Below are positions 1-9,638 of a DNA stretch of 14,301 nucleotides, piece after piece. How positions within the stretch are numbered: position 1 is the first letter of the stretch; the number at the start of each line of letters is the position of its first letter. The DNA comes from Beroe ovata (lineage: Eukaryota > Ctenophora > Nuda > Beroida > Beroidae), in assembly GCA_946803715.1 (NCBI GenBank), contig CAMPET010000333.1:54608-68908 (forward strand). Direction: 5' to 3'. Below the pieces are notes generated by a model. The model did not search any database, had not been told where the DNA came from, and saw only the letters and a program-made list of their open reading frames with translations. A program made the position numbers and the translations under genes.

Positions 1-20
1 ACACACACACACACACACAC
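1..20. repeat. (AC)n microsatellite at window edge
   Basis: A pure AC dinucleotide run opens the window; its full length is cut by the window edge. Similar AC/GT tracts recur throughout the non-coding parts and the introns. Confidence 0.9.
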
Positions 21-120
21 AAAGTATCAAAGTTGAGTAGCTGGTGAAAGCTTGTAGGATTTCCCAAACTCACTACAGCTGTACAGCAAGAGTTTAACTA
101 CCTCTTTTTCTTCTTCACAG

Positions 121-206
121 GGAATAGTTTCATCAGATCGCTCAAAATTCTGCCGTACTTCAATCACCGGTTAAGGCAAGTTTTTGTTCGCACATTCTTG
201 CGGTAA
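121..206 (+). CDS. candidate terminal exon of an upstream plus-strand gene
   Basis: A strong 3' splice site (a pyrimidine tract of T and C ending in cacag at 116-120) precedes a short open stretch. Read from 123 (phase needing two bases from the exon, GG at 121-122) it gives 27 codons, with the segment SLKILPYFNHRLRQVF, before a TAA at 204-206. The translation is basic and hydrophobic and looks protein-like, but it is short and I do not recognise it. A weak donor (GTAACT at 203) means it could also be an internal exon. The rest of the gene would lie left of the window. Support is only the acceptor quality and the open frame. Confidence 0.27.
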
Positions 207-715
207 CTTTCTCTATCGAATACACTCTGCGTAAGCAGTGTGTGTCTGTGTGTCTGTGTGTGTGTGCGTTTATTATATCGGTTTAAATCTGACCATCTCA
301 ACTCTTCTCAGAATGTTTTCTCTTTCTTGCTGCCGTGTTTTATCATTCTCGAGGCTTAACTTCCGGTTGTTTATTTACATGTCAAGTGTCAACTGAGCAG
401 GCATAGTCTGTCCAGCGGTAGAGCATACAGTTGCTATACAGTTGATTTCAACATAGCTACGTCACTCCTTATGTCGACAAAAACATTCCACCAAAACACT
501 GTGAGTGTTGATTGGTAGCGGCAGTTTTTAGGTTTTGGTTGTGCTCTGTCATGGTATTGTTTTAGGTTTGCACAATATCGGATATTCGATTTACCCACAA
601 CAGTATCTAGAACCCATGCCCAAATTTGGGGACTCATCAGAAAACCCATTAAACTCGCTGTCCCACTCGATACATATCCTGGTCGCTGTATTGACCTCAA
701 TCATCTCGCTTTTCA
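207..715. other. spacer with one weak candidate exon
   Basis: A GT-rich tract lies near 239-266. A plus-strand frame from 532 (after a tttttag acceptor ending at 531) stays open to a TAG at 721-723 and contains a proline-containing stretch followed by a hydrophobic end (SIHILVAVLTSIISLF). Two other frames on the opposite strand are also open here, so coding status is not established. No start codon or family match was found. Confidence 0.35.
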
Positions 716-1041
716 CACGATAGTGTAAAAATCTGTAGGTGTGTGTGTGTGTGTGCGTGTGCAAATGTGACCACATGGCTCAAGGGACTGCTATTGTGTT
801 TTCTTCTGTGTACCTATCTGTGTATCTGTTTTTAATTTCATGTTTGTTTGTTTGTACTCTGTCAAAAGTATTACAAAAGTAATGCGTTAGAATAACGTAA
901 CTATGAACTACTTAACTATGTCTATGATTATTCCTAGTTTGATTGATTTACACAATACACTACATCATGTACATGAGCATCACAAACACACTGCACACTA
1001 CACAGTACACGCACACACAGTACACGCACACACACACACAC
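716..1041. repeat. left copy of a near-identical direct repeat ending at an N
   Basis: This stretch starts cacgatagtg, carries a GT tract, a TTTG-rich segment and the block gttagaataacgtaactatg, and ends in a CA tract. It is repeated nearly base for base at 1043-1350, with scattered substitutions and small indels. The single N at 1042 separates the copies. No coding potential is evident in either. Confidence 0.85.
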
Positions 1042-1042
1042 N
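1042..1042. other. single-N gap
   Basis: One undetermined base lies within a CA tract, exactly between the two near-identical copies. This suggests a join of two contigs rather than a simple base-call failure. Confidence 0.8.
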
Positions 1043-1350
1043 CACGATAGTGTAAAAATCTGTAGGTGTGTGTGTCTGTGTGTACGTGTGCCAATGTGAC
1101 CACATGGCTCAAGGGACTGCTATTGTGTTTTCTTGTGTATCTGTGTATCTGTTTTTAATTTTATGTTTGTTTGTTTGTGCTCTGTCAAAAGTATTAATAC
1201 GTTAGAATAACGTAACTATGAACTACTAAACTGTGTCTATGATTATTCCTAGTTTGATTAATTTACACAATTCACTACATGAGCATCACAAACACACTGC
1301 ACACTACACAGTACACACACACACACACATACACACACACACACACACAC
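1043..1350. repeat. right copy of the near-identical direct repeat
   Basis: It begins with the same cacgatagtg as position 716 and stays alignable to the terminal CA tract. Differences include a shorter aagtatt(acaaaagt)aa segment and a missing catgta before catgagcatc. This is the kind of SNP and indel divergence expected between alleles. Confidence 0.85.
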
Positions 1351-3334
1351 AAAAGCATACGCCCACCTTTGGAACTTTACCCAGTATTACCCATCTTTGT
1401 ATCTAATGGTACATAGGTTTTTCAATTAATTTTCTCCAACAATTGCTTTTTTCGGGTGACCCATACAATGTGAAACACTGCTACGGCCACTGCGTTCTGG
1501 CCTATGTGTTGCGGCGTGTTTGACGTTTGTTAGAGAAATTCCCCACGTTCCAGTCTGATGCTTCTCCTACTGTTGTTTAGATAATCAGACATGGTAATCA
1601 ATGTGAATCGGTATAACACTTGAATATGATATTCCGTTAGGTGCAGCAACATTTGCAGTTACTGTTGCTATACAGCAACTACACTATTGTTGCTGTGACG
1701 ACAGCATGCATTTTTTACTGCGTGTTTCAAGAATGACACACACACACGCAATACACTCCAAGGGGTATGACAAGTAAATATAATAGTAGTTGAGTATAGG
1801 ACAGGTGCACGACTTTCGTATAATTACCTTCAAGTCCTTTATATTCTGTAATAAATATAGTCTGGATATTTTGTAAATAAATATGTGAATCTTTTCATTT
1901 TACGTTGTTGCGCTACGAGTTTCGGAAATTTTTGTTTCCTATGTTAAACTTCACGAGGAGGCTGATATCGTATAAATCAGAGAAAATTTACCAGATATAT
2001 TAAAAAGAATATTGGCAACCTATTGTTATAGGGCGAAAACAACGTGTTGTTGCAGTTGTCATGAAACACACAAAATTAGTACGGTATCGTGACACATAAA
2101 GAATTGAAAACTCAAAAGTGGGTTGTGAGGAGAGGGAGAAGAGGTTTAAAGTTGTGCGGCTCAGAGATTGTTCCACTATGTAGGTTGCTGTTGTTGTTTT
2201 ATATTCTACTCTTTCTGTTACAGCTATGTTGCTACTCGTAACACTGTTACCACTCGTCTGTAACCGATCCGAAACTCTGCTTCTTCACATCGTGAATGAA
2301 CATAATTGTCGATTACACCAGATGGGAATACTGAATAGATATTATCAATCCTTAGTCGATTCCAACCCACTCTCTCTCTGTGAAATTAGTATCCATTATC
2401 CATTTCCATCTCTCTCATCTTCTATCTTATTGTAGCTAGTGCAGGATAGCGTATTCTACCCTTACCTAACAACTACTACGGTCACTCTGTGTAGTAGGTG
2501 GGTAATTACACTTGTATTTGTCTAGAAAAACTATGAATTTACACAGGGATAGTGTTCTTTCCTAAGATTGTTTAGCCGGTTACGTGGTTTAGTTGTGCAA
2601 ATTGTGACCAGTTTCCAAGATACGCCTCTATTCCATGATTTTTTGCCCTGTTCTGCAGAATGGCTGACGTCACCAACCTACGACGCAAATTCGCAGTTCA
2701 AAATATTTCGTATTCTGTTTTTCATTTATTTTAGGATGTTTTACTGGAACTAGAGTATTATTTCGAGACAAGCTTTTCGCGTTTTGTTATGAAACCATTC
2801 AAAAAGCATAATATTCTGCTGCCCACAACCCTGACTACTTATGTTTGCTAATATCACGAACCGATACACACCATTCTGGAGTTTGGACAACATGTTAGAT
2901 ACTGACACCACACTTTCCTTGACACCACACATCTCCTTGACATCACACTCTCCTTGACATCACTTTTTCCTGCCTGACACCACTCTTTCCTACCATTCCT
3001 CCTTGTTCCACACTACTACAATAGTAGAACAGCTCAATCCAATATAGTACTACGACTACATACTACTGCAACATGTTGCTACGGATATTGACATGAACAA
3101 GGAACTTCCCAATGGGAAGTCCAGCTAGAGTCTCCACTGATGAATATTATAGTGTCTCCACTCCCACATGATCGAGTCTATAGATGAATATCTGTGTGCG
3201 GGTGCCACTCAATTACCTCTCCTCACGTATATTGGGATGAGGGAGAGAAGGAGTGATTGCTCTACAGTGTGTGCGATGTTAACGGTGTTGCTCGGTGCTA
3301 CTGACATAGCGAGTAGTGTGTGCTCACTCAGTGA
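1351..3334. other. non-coding spacer upstream of the GPCR
   Basis: AT-rich sequence with no convincing gene. A pyrimidine-rich acceptor (tttctgttacag, ending about 2223) is followed by a 69-codon plus-strand frame from the ATG at 2226 to a TAG at 2433-2435. It has a hydrophobic start but no recognisable domain. A small degenerate tandem repeat lies at about 2902-2991 and a short palindrome (acttccc/gggaagt) at about 3105-3121. In-frame upstream of the GPCR start there is a stop (TAG, 3307-3309). Confidence 0.5.
2902..2991. repeat. degenerate ~18-bp tandem repeat, TGACACCACACTCTCC type
   Basis: About five imperfect units of the form tgacaccacactttcc / tgacatcacactctcc follow each other. The same TGACACCAC motif recurs in GPCR introns 2 and 4 (near 4408 and 5218-5280) in both orientations, so it is a locally dispersed short repeat. 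Confidence 0.7.
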
Positions 3335-3384
3335 CCAATCACAGTCCAGATCTCACCCGATTAACCAATCACAGTCCAGATATC
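3335..3384 (+). repeat. two 20-bp direct repeats carrying CCAATCA just upstream of the GPCR start
   Basis: ccaatcacagtccagat occurs at 3335 and again at 3365, a 30-bp period. Each copy contains CCAATCA, a match to the CCAAT-box core bound by NF-Y. They end about 13 bp before the likely start codon, so they would lie in the 5' UTR or core promoter. A regulatory role is inference only. Confidence 0.55.
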
Positions 3385-3396
3385 ATAGCCCAGGAT

Positions 3397-6300
3397 ATGG
3401 AAATTACTGATGGTATCTGTGGGGAGGATAACAAGGCAAGGATGGCAGCAATCACTATTCTCTCATCTGTTTGTATCCTCATCATATACGGTAACATCAT
3501 GGTGAGTTAGTTAGAAATGGTGAGGACAGTATCTCACGAGACCCCTCACCATCATATTGGAGTATTCACTAATTGGATCATTCACTAATTGGAGTATTCA
3601 CTGTTTGGAGTATTCACTAGTTCATGGGGCTCGGGCTGGTGGGCAATATCTCATTGTATCCGAGGAGGATTTCCGTAATTACCACCTTGCAGGTTTAGAT
3701 CTCATTGCCTAATGCCCGTGTTTGACGCTAATTTTACTACTACACCCAGCATATGACTAGTAAACATACGAATTTGTTGACGAGAATTCCATAAATATTA
3801 ATAAAATACTTGGAATATTTACCTGGGCATAAGCGAATGACATATTATTATTATTCTACATTGGAGCTCAGCTAATATTAGAACAATAAAATAATGATTT
3901 CCGTTATTGAACAATGCCGTGCTCGGTGTTACCACGAGATATCAGATGCTATAATTGTCGTGAGGAGTGATTAGCGAACTCCCCGCGAGACACTTTCTGG
4001 GAGTGAGTCTCAGTGACACACACACACACACACACACACACAGCATGAGGCTATTGACTTGTAGGGCTACACGAAAATTGTAGGGAGAGAGGGAAGGGGG
4101 ATGAAACCTAAAAACCTAGTACAATATCATGGGTACGCCCTGCTATAATACTCATTCATATGCTGACAACACGCATTAATATGCTGACAACACACACTCT
4201 GACAATGCCAATACCGAGAGAGATCCCTCCTTCTCTCACACTCCCACTTCCCAGGTACTGCTCGCATTCCTGCGTAACAGACGACTCCGTTCATTCGGCA
4301 ACTATTTCCTCATCTCACTAGCAGTTAGCGACCTGGTCATGGGCTGCTGGACATTCCCCAACACCATCGCTAACCTCGTCCTATGCAAGAGCTGGATGAC
4401 GGTAAGTGACACCACATCATTGACACCATCGGTAATTGTGTTACATTGGTACCGTGAGTAACACATGGAATCTGTGATGCATGAAGAAGCTCAGTTACAC
4501 TTTTACAGTGGTACTATATGGTCCGATGAATGCTTTGTGCCGCAAATAGCCCTCTAATTTTTTACTGGAAGCTCGCCAAGAAGTAACGAAGTTCATTAAG
4601 ATGACGTCCTCCTTACCCCTCTAAATGACTAATAGTTCCACAGTGGCCATTACTATAGTGTACAGAGAGATAACTGTGTTATGGTCACACACACTATGTC
4701 TGAGACCGCTTTTCAACAGCGATATCAATGACCTGGACTGTATATTTTGATGGTACTTCCCTTTGCTTGTGCAGTCACAAAAACTTTGCAGGCGGTTGTG
4801 TGTGAGATATCGGGCTACATTGACAATGTCATCCTGACAAACAGTCTGGTCACACTGGCTGCGTGTAGCTATGACAGGTAACCGTAATCAGGAGTTAATT
4901 ACCACAGTAATTACCACAGTAATTACCACAGTAATTAACATCGGGAAGAGTGAATTAAACACGGATCTGGTAGGGAAGTATTGGGAAATTAGCACGAAAT
5001 TACGCTCTCCTACTCTCACATACACTTGCTCAGGTATCTGGTGATCACAAAGCCACTGTTCTACAAGCGGTATATGAATGGAAGGAGAACACTGCTCATT
5101 CTTTCGGCCACATGGATCTACTCCATGGCATTGTCACTGCCTCCCTTCATGGAAATTGGAGAGTTCAGGTAAACATCAAGAGAGTGGAGTCATTGTCAAG
5201 AGAGAGATCGCAGGAGGGTGGTGTCTCGATTCCTGACACCACTCTCCCGAGTCAAGAGAGAAGCGTCAATGAAGTGGTGTCATGGTAACTAAATCCCTCT
5301 CCCAGGTTCTCTAACTTCTCTCTGACATGTGCACTGACGGCGTCACCAAGTACAGAGGGATTGCAATCGTTCAAGATCTACTTTTCCTCCTACACCATCC
5401 TCACATTCATCCCCTCCCTCTCCACAATGATGGTGTGCTACTACTTCATATTCCTCACTGCTAGACAAGTTAGTGTGTGTGTGTGTGAGTGCAACCCCTG
5501 AATTCGAATATAGGTGGTGTGTAGGGTCACCTTTACGCTTCATAAAGCCGGCCCCACATTCCACATAGGTACTACCTATGCTCTAGAAGTGACATGATGA
5601 ATGTTGAACACTCATCCATAACATTTAACACTCATCCATTACAACTAGAGTCGACTACACTACTCAATACCATCTCACTTCATATTACTATATGCAACAC
5701 ACACCGCCACACTTTTCAGTACACACAGCGACAGGAACTTCTCTCAGGAACATCACATACAGCCACAGACAAACCCCACAGACAAACCCCACAGACACCC
5801 ACACAGACACACACCACAGACACATCCCACAGACAAACCCCACAGACACACCCCACAGACACACCCCACAGGTGAACGCTAACCACCACAACATGTTGAA
5901 ATCATGTGACGGTGCAGCAGCTAAGGGACTGAAGAATCTGAAGGCAGGGCTGATGATCGTGGTCATTATTGGGGTGTACCTCGTGTTTGTACTGCCGGCC
6001 ATGATGATGGGAGCTCTACAGGTCGTGTTCAATGTGAGTGATAACTGATATCCTATTATCCTATCCTAAAATTAGAAACAAATTATTACCCTAAAATTAG
6101 TAACAACTCATTGATTCTATCACTGTGGTACTATTTCAACCAGATTCTCCATTAAGACATCTCTTGTATCCCCTATCCTGTATTGACACCCTAATAAACT
6201 GCTTGGTTTAGGTGACGAGCATACCCAAAGGTGCAGCTCTGGTCGTGGTCTACCTACTCCTGTGCAACTCATTCTGTAACCCGATCATATACGGAATCAT

Positions 6301-8194
6301 GAACAAGGATTTCAGGAAGGTGAGAATCTATNAGACACCCCCACAGACAAACCCCCACAGGTGAACGCTAACCACCACAACATGTTGAAATCATGTGACG
6401 GTGCCGCAGCTAAGGGACTGAAGAATCTGAAGGCAGGGCTGATGATCGTGGTTATAATTGGGGTGTACCTGGTGTTTGTACTGCCGGCCATGATGATGGG
6501 AGCTCTACAGGTCGTGTTCAATGTGAGTGATATCCTACTATCCTATCCTATTATCCTAACATTAGAAACAACTCATTGATTCCATCACTGTGGTACTATT
6601 TCAACCAGATTGTCCATTAATACATCTCTTGTATCCCCTATCTTGTATAGATAACCTAATAAACTGCATGGTTTAGGTGACGAGCATACCCAAAGGTGCA
6701 GCTCTGGTCGTGGTCTACCTACTCCTGTGTAACTCATTCTGTAACCCGATCATATACGGAATCATGAACAAGGATTTCAGGAAGGTGAGAATCTATATTT
6801 GTCCCCCCACGCCCCCGCGCGTACCATGCCACACCTCCCCGTGAATTGTATCCGCTTATCTTATCGATAATGAAATTATTGTGTGTTAAGTTTTGGGTGT
6901 GTAGACACGGCTCAAAAGTAACATTTCGCTCGGCTGGAACATTGCGACACTATCATAGAACATTCCATTCCCCCAGTATTCCAATGAAGTGGAATATACC
7001 CAATTCCGGGAAATATCCCCCCACACACTCACCTCCTCTCTCCCTCATTTGTTCAGACGTTCCGTAATATCATGACGTGCCAGTCTGATCGGTCGTTCCG
7101 GCAGATGAATTACAGGCGGGAGAGCCAGGCTTACAGCATCACGTCCAATGGGAATCACTGCCTCCTGAAAAAGAGGGAAATGTCAAATAGTAACAACTCT
7201 AACCTCTCCTCCGATAGGTATGTATACATCGTATAAGATGTGTATTGTGTATACATTGTGTATACAATGTGTACTGTGTATACATCGCATACAATGTGTA
7301 TTGTGTATACATCGCATGCATGATACATTGTCTATTTTGTGTACATTGTACATTGTTGTGTGTATTTAGCACTATTTACATCAACTTTTCCCTGTACCAT
7401 ATACTGTAGGTTGAAGTGGGCCTCATGTTTTGCAAAAGCACGGAAGTAAGTGTGAATTTCATGAAGAATGGGCAACCTCTCTCTTTTGTGCCATCTGATT
7501 TCTCATTGAGATGTGTGTCACACTCTTCTGTTTGAACAATATTCAGTGAAGCTGACGAATTATCGGAATTCATATTATCAGTCACATGCGCTCAATCCAT
7601 TGCAACTCAATACTGGGTTTCGAATCAGTCTCGATACTTGTAAACATACACTATGGTTGCTATCAGTAACAGTCACATATATTCTCAAGAAACCCTCCTA
7701 AAATATTCCCAACTACCAGCGAAATATAGCATTTCAATAACTGGCGCTTTTCCCTCCCCTCTCTCTCACCCCAATAACCGGCACTTTTCCCTCCCCCCTC
7801 TCTCTCACCCCAATAACCGGCGCTTTTCCCCAGCAGCGGTGATCGATGTCTCGTCACTCAGAACCTACTCCGCCGTGATTCTGAACTCAAGCGGTACATC
7901 ACAGAGAAGAGGCGACATAGCGCCAGCGGTGGTAACAATAGGGACATGACACCAGCCGGGGATACCACCCTCTCAAAATCGGGGACCATCCTGGAGTTAT
8001 CGGAGTATAGTGTTTCCGATAGGGTGTCGATTTGTAATACCACCAACAGTACTAATACCAACTTGTCGGGTAAAAACGGCGAGAAAAACTTGGGAATCGC
8101 GGAGTTCAACCCGTTTAGATTTATTTGGACGATAAAAAGTTCGAGTTATGAGTGTATAAATAAGGGGAGGAAAAAACGGAAAAACTCCCTCTGA
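3397..8194 (+). CDS. rhodopsin-family (class A) G-protein-coupled receptor, nine exons
   Basis: Seven-helix plasma-membrane receptor. Exons: 3397-3501, 4255-4401, 4792-4877, 5034-5168, 5306-5468, 5872-6033, 6212-6319, 7057-7217 and 7837-8194, all GT-AG with matching phases, giving about 474 residues. Class A landmarks, by residue: GN at 32-33 (N1.50), LAVSD ending at D61 (2.50), C88 (3.25), D95 (3.32), DRY 112-114, W140 (4.50), loop-2 C166, P194 (5.50), P254 (6.50) and NPIIY 289-293. An NFS glycosylation sequon lies in loop 2. The Arg of DRY is split by a phase-2 intron, a position known from many GPCR genes. D3.32 is the amine-contacting residue of aminergic receptors, but W6.48 is V, F6.44 is Y and Y7.43 is L, so the ligand is unknown. 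The start is the first ATG after an in-frame stop at 3307. The tail of about 170 residues is Ser/Asn/Thr-rich and ends in a basic RKKRKNSL. A second copy of the TM6-TM7 exons lies at 6361-6784. Confidence 0.9.
3557..3620. repeat. 16-bp tandem repeat, four units, in GPCR intron 1
   Basis: Four consecutive 16-bp units of ttggagtattcactaa, with one or two substitutions each, start at 3557, 3573, 3589 and 3605, about 55 bp inside intron 1. Confidence 0.9.
4016..4042. repeat. (CA)n microsatellite in GPCR intron 1
   Basis: An uninterrupted CA run of about 13 units within the largest intron of the receptor gene. Confidence 0.95.
4896..4939. repeat. 12-bp tandem repeat in GPCR intron 3
   Basis: Three perfect units of taattaccacag plus a partial fourth, just after the DRY-splitting donor. 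Confidence 0.9.
5213..5247. repeat. 13-bp inverted repeat (hairpin) in GPCR intron 4
   Basis: ggagggtggtgtc and gacaccactctcc flank a 9-base loop. They pair over 13 positions, one of them a possible G-U wobble. Both arms are copies of the TGACACCAC motif dispersed in this locus, in opposite orientation. No function is assigned. Confidence 0.7.
5764..5871 (+). repeat. CCCCACAGACA-type tandem array forming the intron 5 acceptor
   Basis: About eight to nine imperfect units of roughly 12 bp (ccccacagacaa / ccccacagacac) end exactly at the cacag that is the 3' splice site of exon 6 (5872). Each unit carries its own CACAG, so the real acceptor follows a ladder of decoy AGs, and the tract is C/A-rich rather than T-rich. 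Confidence 0.8.
5872..6319. repeat. left copy of duplicated GPCR exon pair (TM6 + TM7)
   Basis: Exon 6 (5872-6033, 54 codons, TM6 with the LPAMM segment) and exon 7 (6212-6319, 36 codons, TM7 with NPIIY) are separated by a 178-bp intron. The whole block recurs at 6361-6784. The 270 coding bases differ at five positions, all synonymous: four in exon 6 and one in exon 7. The introns differ by several substitutions and indels. Confidence 0.95.
6332..6332. other. single-N gap between the duplicated exon pairs
   Basis: Left of the N the sequence is the beginning of intron 7 (gtgagaatctat). Right of it is the end of intron 5 (agacacccccacagac). The N therefore joins the end of one copy to the beginning of another, as expected if two overlapping allelic contigs were placed end to end. 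Confidence 0.8.
6361..6784 (+). CDS. second copy of GPCR TM6 and TM7 exons (duplicate or allelic)
   Basis: Exon 6b (6361-6522) and exon 7b (6677-6784) encode exactly the same 90 residues as the first copy and keep the same splice sites and phases (both phase 0). Their intron is 154 bp against 178 bp. Splicing all four exons in frame would give a protein with a repeated TM6-TM7, implausible for a GPCR fold, so at most one pair should be used per transcript. Given the N at 6332 and purely synonymous coding changes, the likeliest explanation is the other haplotype of the same exons. A genuine tandem exon duplication with mutually exclusive use is the alternative. Confidence 0.8.
7218..7360. repeat. 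imperfect GTATACA/TGTGTATTG tandem repeat in GPCR intron 8
   Basis: Starting at the exon 8 donor, irregular units such as tgtgtattgtgtatacatcgcatacaa follow each other, rich in the palindrome GTATAC. Because they begin with the donor gtatgtatac itself, the array could compete for the 5' splice site. Confidence 0.7.
7735..7836 (+). repeat. ~38-bp tandem repeat ending in the exon 9 acceptor (CAGCAG)
   Basis: caataaccggcgcttttccc followed by a CTCTCTCACCCC tract starts at 7735, 7772 and 7811. The last partial unit provides the pyrimidine tract and the 3' splice site. The site is a NAGNAG acceptor (cagcag, 7831-7836); use of either AG stays in frame and adds or drops one Ser. Confidence 0.85.
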
Positions 8195-9581
8195 CATCGT
8201 GAACTTTTGGATATGCTTACTAAAGAAGAATTATAGTGTTTTAGTCGACCGTTTTGATTTTCTATACATCTGTTGATTTTGCTAGCTTTTCTTGATCTGT
8301 TTATCACATATTTATGACATTTTCCCATTATAGAAATGCAGGACATATTAATTCTACTTTTAATATATTATACTCTTCAATAGGTAGTCTGATCAAACAC
8401 ACACAGACAGACACACAGACACAGACACACACAGACACAAACACAGCTGCGCGTGTGAAAATTACATCTCCTCACCTCTATCATGGGAAATATTCACTTC
8501 TCGCGACATCTGTTGTCCACGTGCTGTAACAACTCTCCTCATTCTCACATTGACATATCCTGACTGAAGTATTGTGTGGTTGGGGTATTGAATGTGGTAA
8601 ATGGGAGTCGGATCAACAAAAAGAGAATCTTTGGATCGAGACTCACGATAATTGGCAGTAACAAGACTCAGAGTTTACCAAATAACTGAACTAACAATAT
8701 ACATCAACAAATACATAAATATCTGACTTAGTTTGTGATCCAACAAAAAAACAAATTTATACAAAAACGTCAAACCCATTGATGGGAGTGAACGTGAAAT
8801 AAAAATTGTAAAAATCACTGAGTTCAAAATTTACAAACATTTCTAACTAACGCTCTTGTTAAACAGCTAGGATCCAGCTGATCCGGAAAAAGTTGAAAAA
8901 GACACAAAAATAATCAATTTCTCAACTTCGCATCGAAAAAGCTTAACAAAAAAGCAAGCATGGAACAAAAAACAAGAAGAAAGTATAAACCCAATACCCA
9001 TGTATCATAGATGGAATTAGACCCTTAGGAGCGAAAAGACCCGAAGTTTTGATCAACCCTCGATTTAGATTTACAACGATTCTCGACTCTGGAGCTATCA
9101 TAGTCACTCCCAAACAAAACTTTCTCATAAATCTACTTCTAGTTACGTTCGAACTTAATCAGTAAATTTAGCTCTTTCATTTACGTGAAATCCTTCTGGA
9201 GATTCAACGATAAAAACTATAATAACTAAATATTTGAACTTGTAAAACTACACAAAAAACTCATCGTAACTATATGCCAAAGACAGAAAAGTTAACAACT
9301 TTTCCGCAAACGGACATTGTGTTACGGTATTCAGTTATGGTTACAAATAGAGGTAATCAGCATTCACGATAATCAGAAAGACCGTGAAAGATCGTAAAAG
9401 AAATGAAGAATCAGATTATTGCAAGTTTAAAGTATGATAATGGTGTTCTGTTGGATTGAGGTGGGGAAATAGCTTCGGTTAGGCTTCAGGACTACACTAT
9501 CATACAAAATTGTTAAAAAACACAACATAAAATGACCCTATTTAGTTAACAAACTAAGCATACGGTTCATATACAAAGTTG
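8195..9581. other. convergent intergenic spacer, A-rich on the plus strand
   Basis: This lies between the GPCR stop and the cyclin poly(A) signal, so it should hold the 3' UTR of both. A CA-rich (cacagacaga) tract lies at about 8396-8448. From about 8690 to 9560 the plus strand is clearly richer in A than in T. An AATAAA at 8798-8803 (+) could be the GPCR poly(A) signal, but it is about 600 bp past the stop. Short open frames here have no recognisable content. Confidence 0.5.
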
Positions 9582-9587
9582 TTTATT
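9582..9587 (-). terminator. poly(A) signal AATAAA of the cyclin gene
   Basis: The minus strand reads cagtaataaacaac about 52 bases after the cyclin stop codon, a canonical AATAAA at a normal distance for a short 3' UTR. Confidence 0.75.
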
Positions 9588-9638
9588 ACTGAAAAAAACA
9601 AATATACTCAATTGATTTACATTAAACCTACACTTCAG

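Noticed and set aside
2226-2435. 69-codon plus-strand frame after a good acceptor
   Set aside because: No domain, no onward splice to another exon in phase that I could find; kept only as a remark in the spacer entry.
3316-3396. Upstream extension of GPCR exon 1 to 3316
   Set aside because: That frame would begin at GTG, not ATG; the first ATG is 3397 and an in-frame TAG lies at 3307-3309.
5594-5875. Open frames through the CA/CCCCACAG repeats giving His-Thr or Thr-Asp-rich peptides
   Set aside because: They are translations of a tandem repeat inside intron 5 and run across the exon 6 acceptor.
6212-6784. A functional GPCR with nine membrane helices from splicing both TM6-TM7 pairs
   Set aside because: It is in frame on paper but incompatible with the class A fold, and the N at 6332 makes an assembly join far more likely.
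8943-9128. 61-codon minus-strand frame with hydrophobic end
   Set aside because: Lies in the A-rich spacer; the hydrophobic part is just poly-A complement (Phe/Leu codons), and no splice context supports it.
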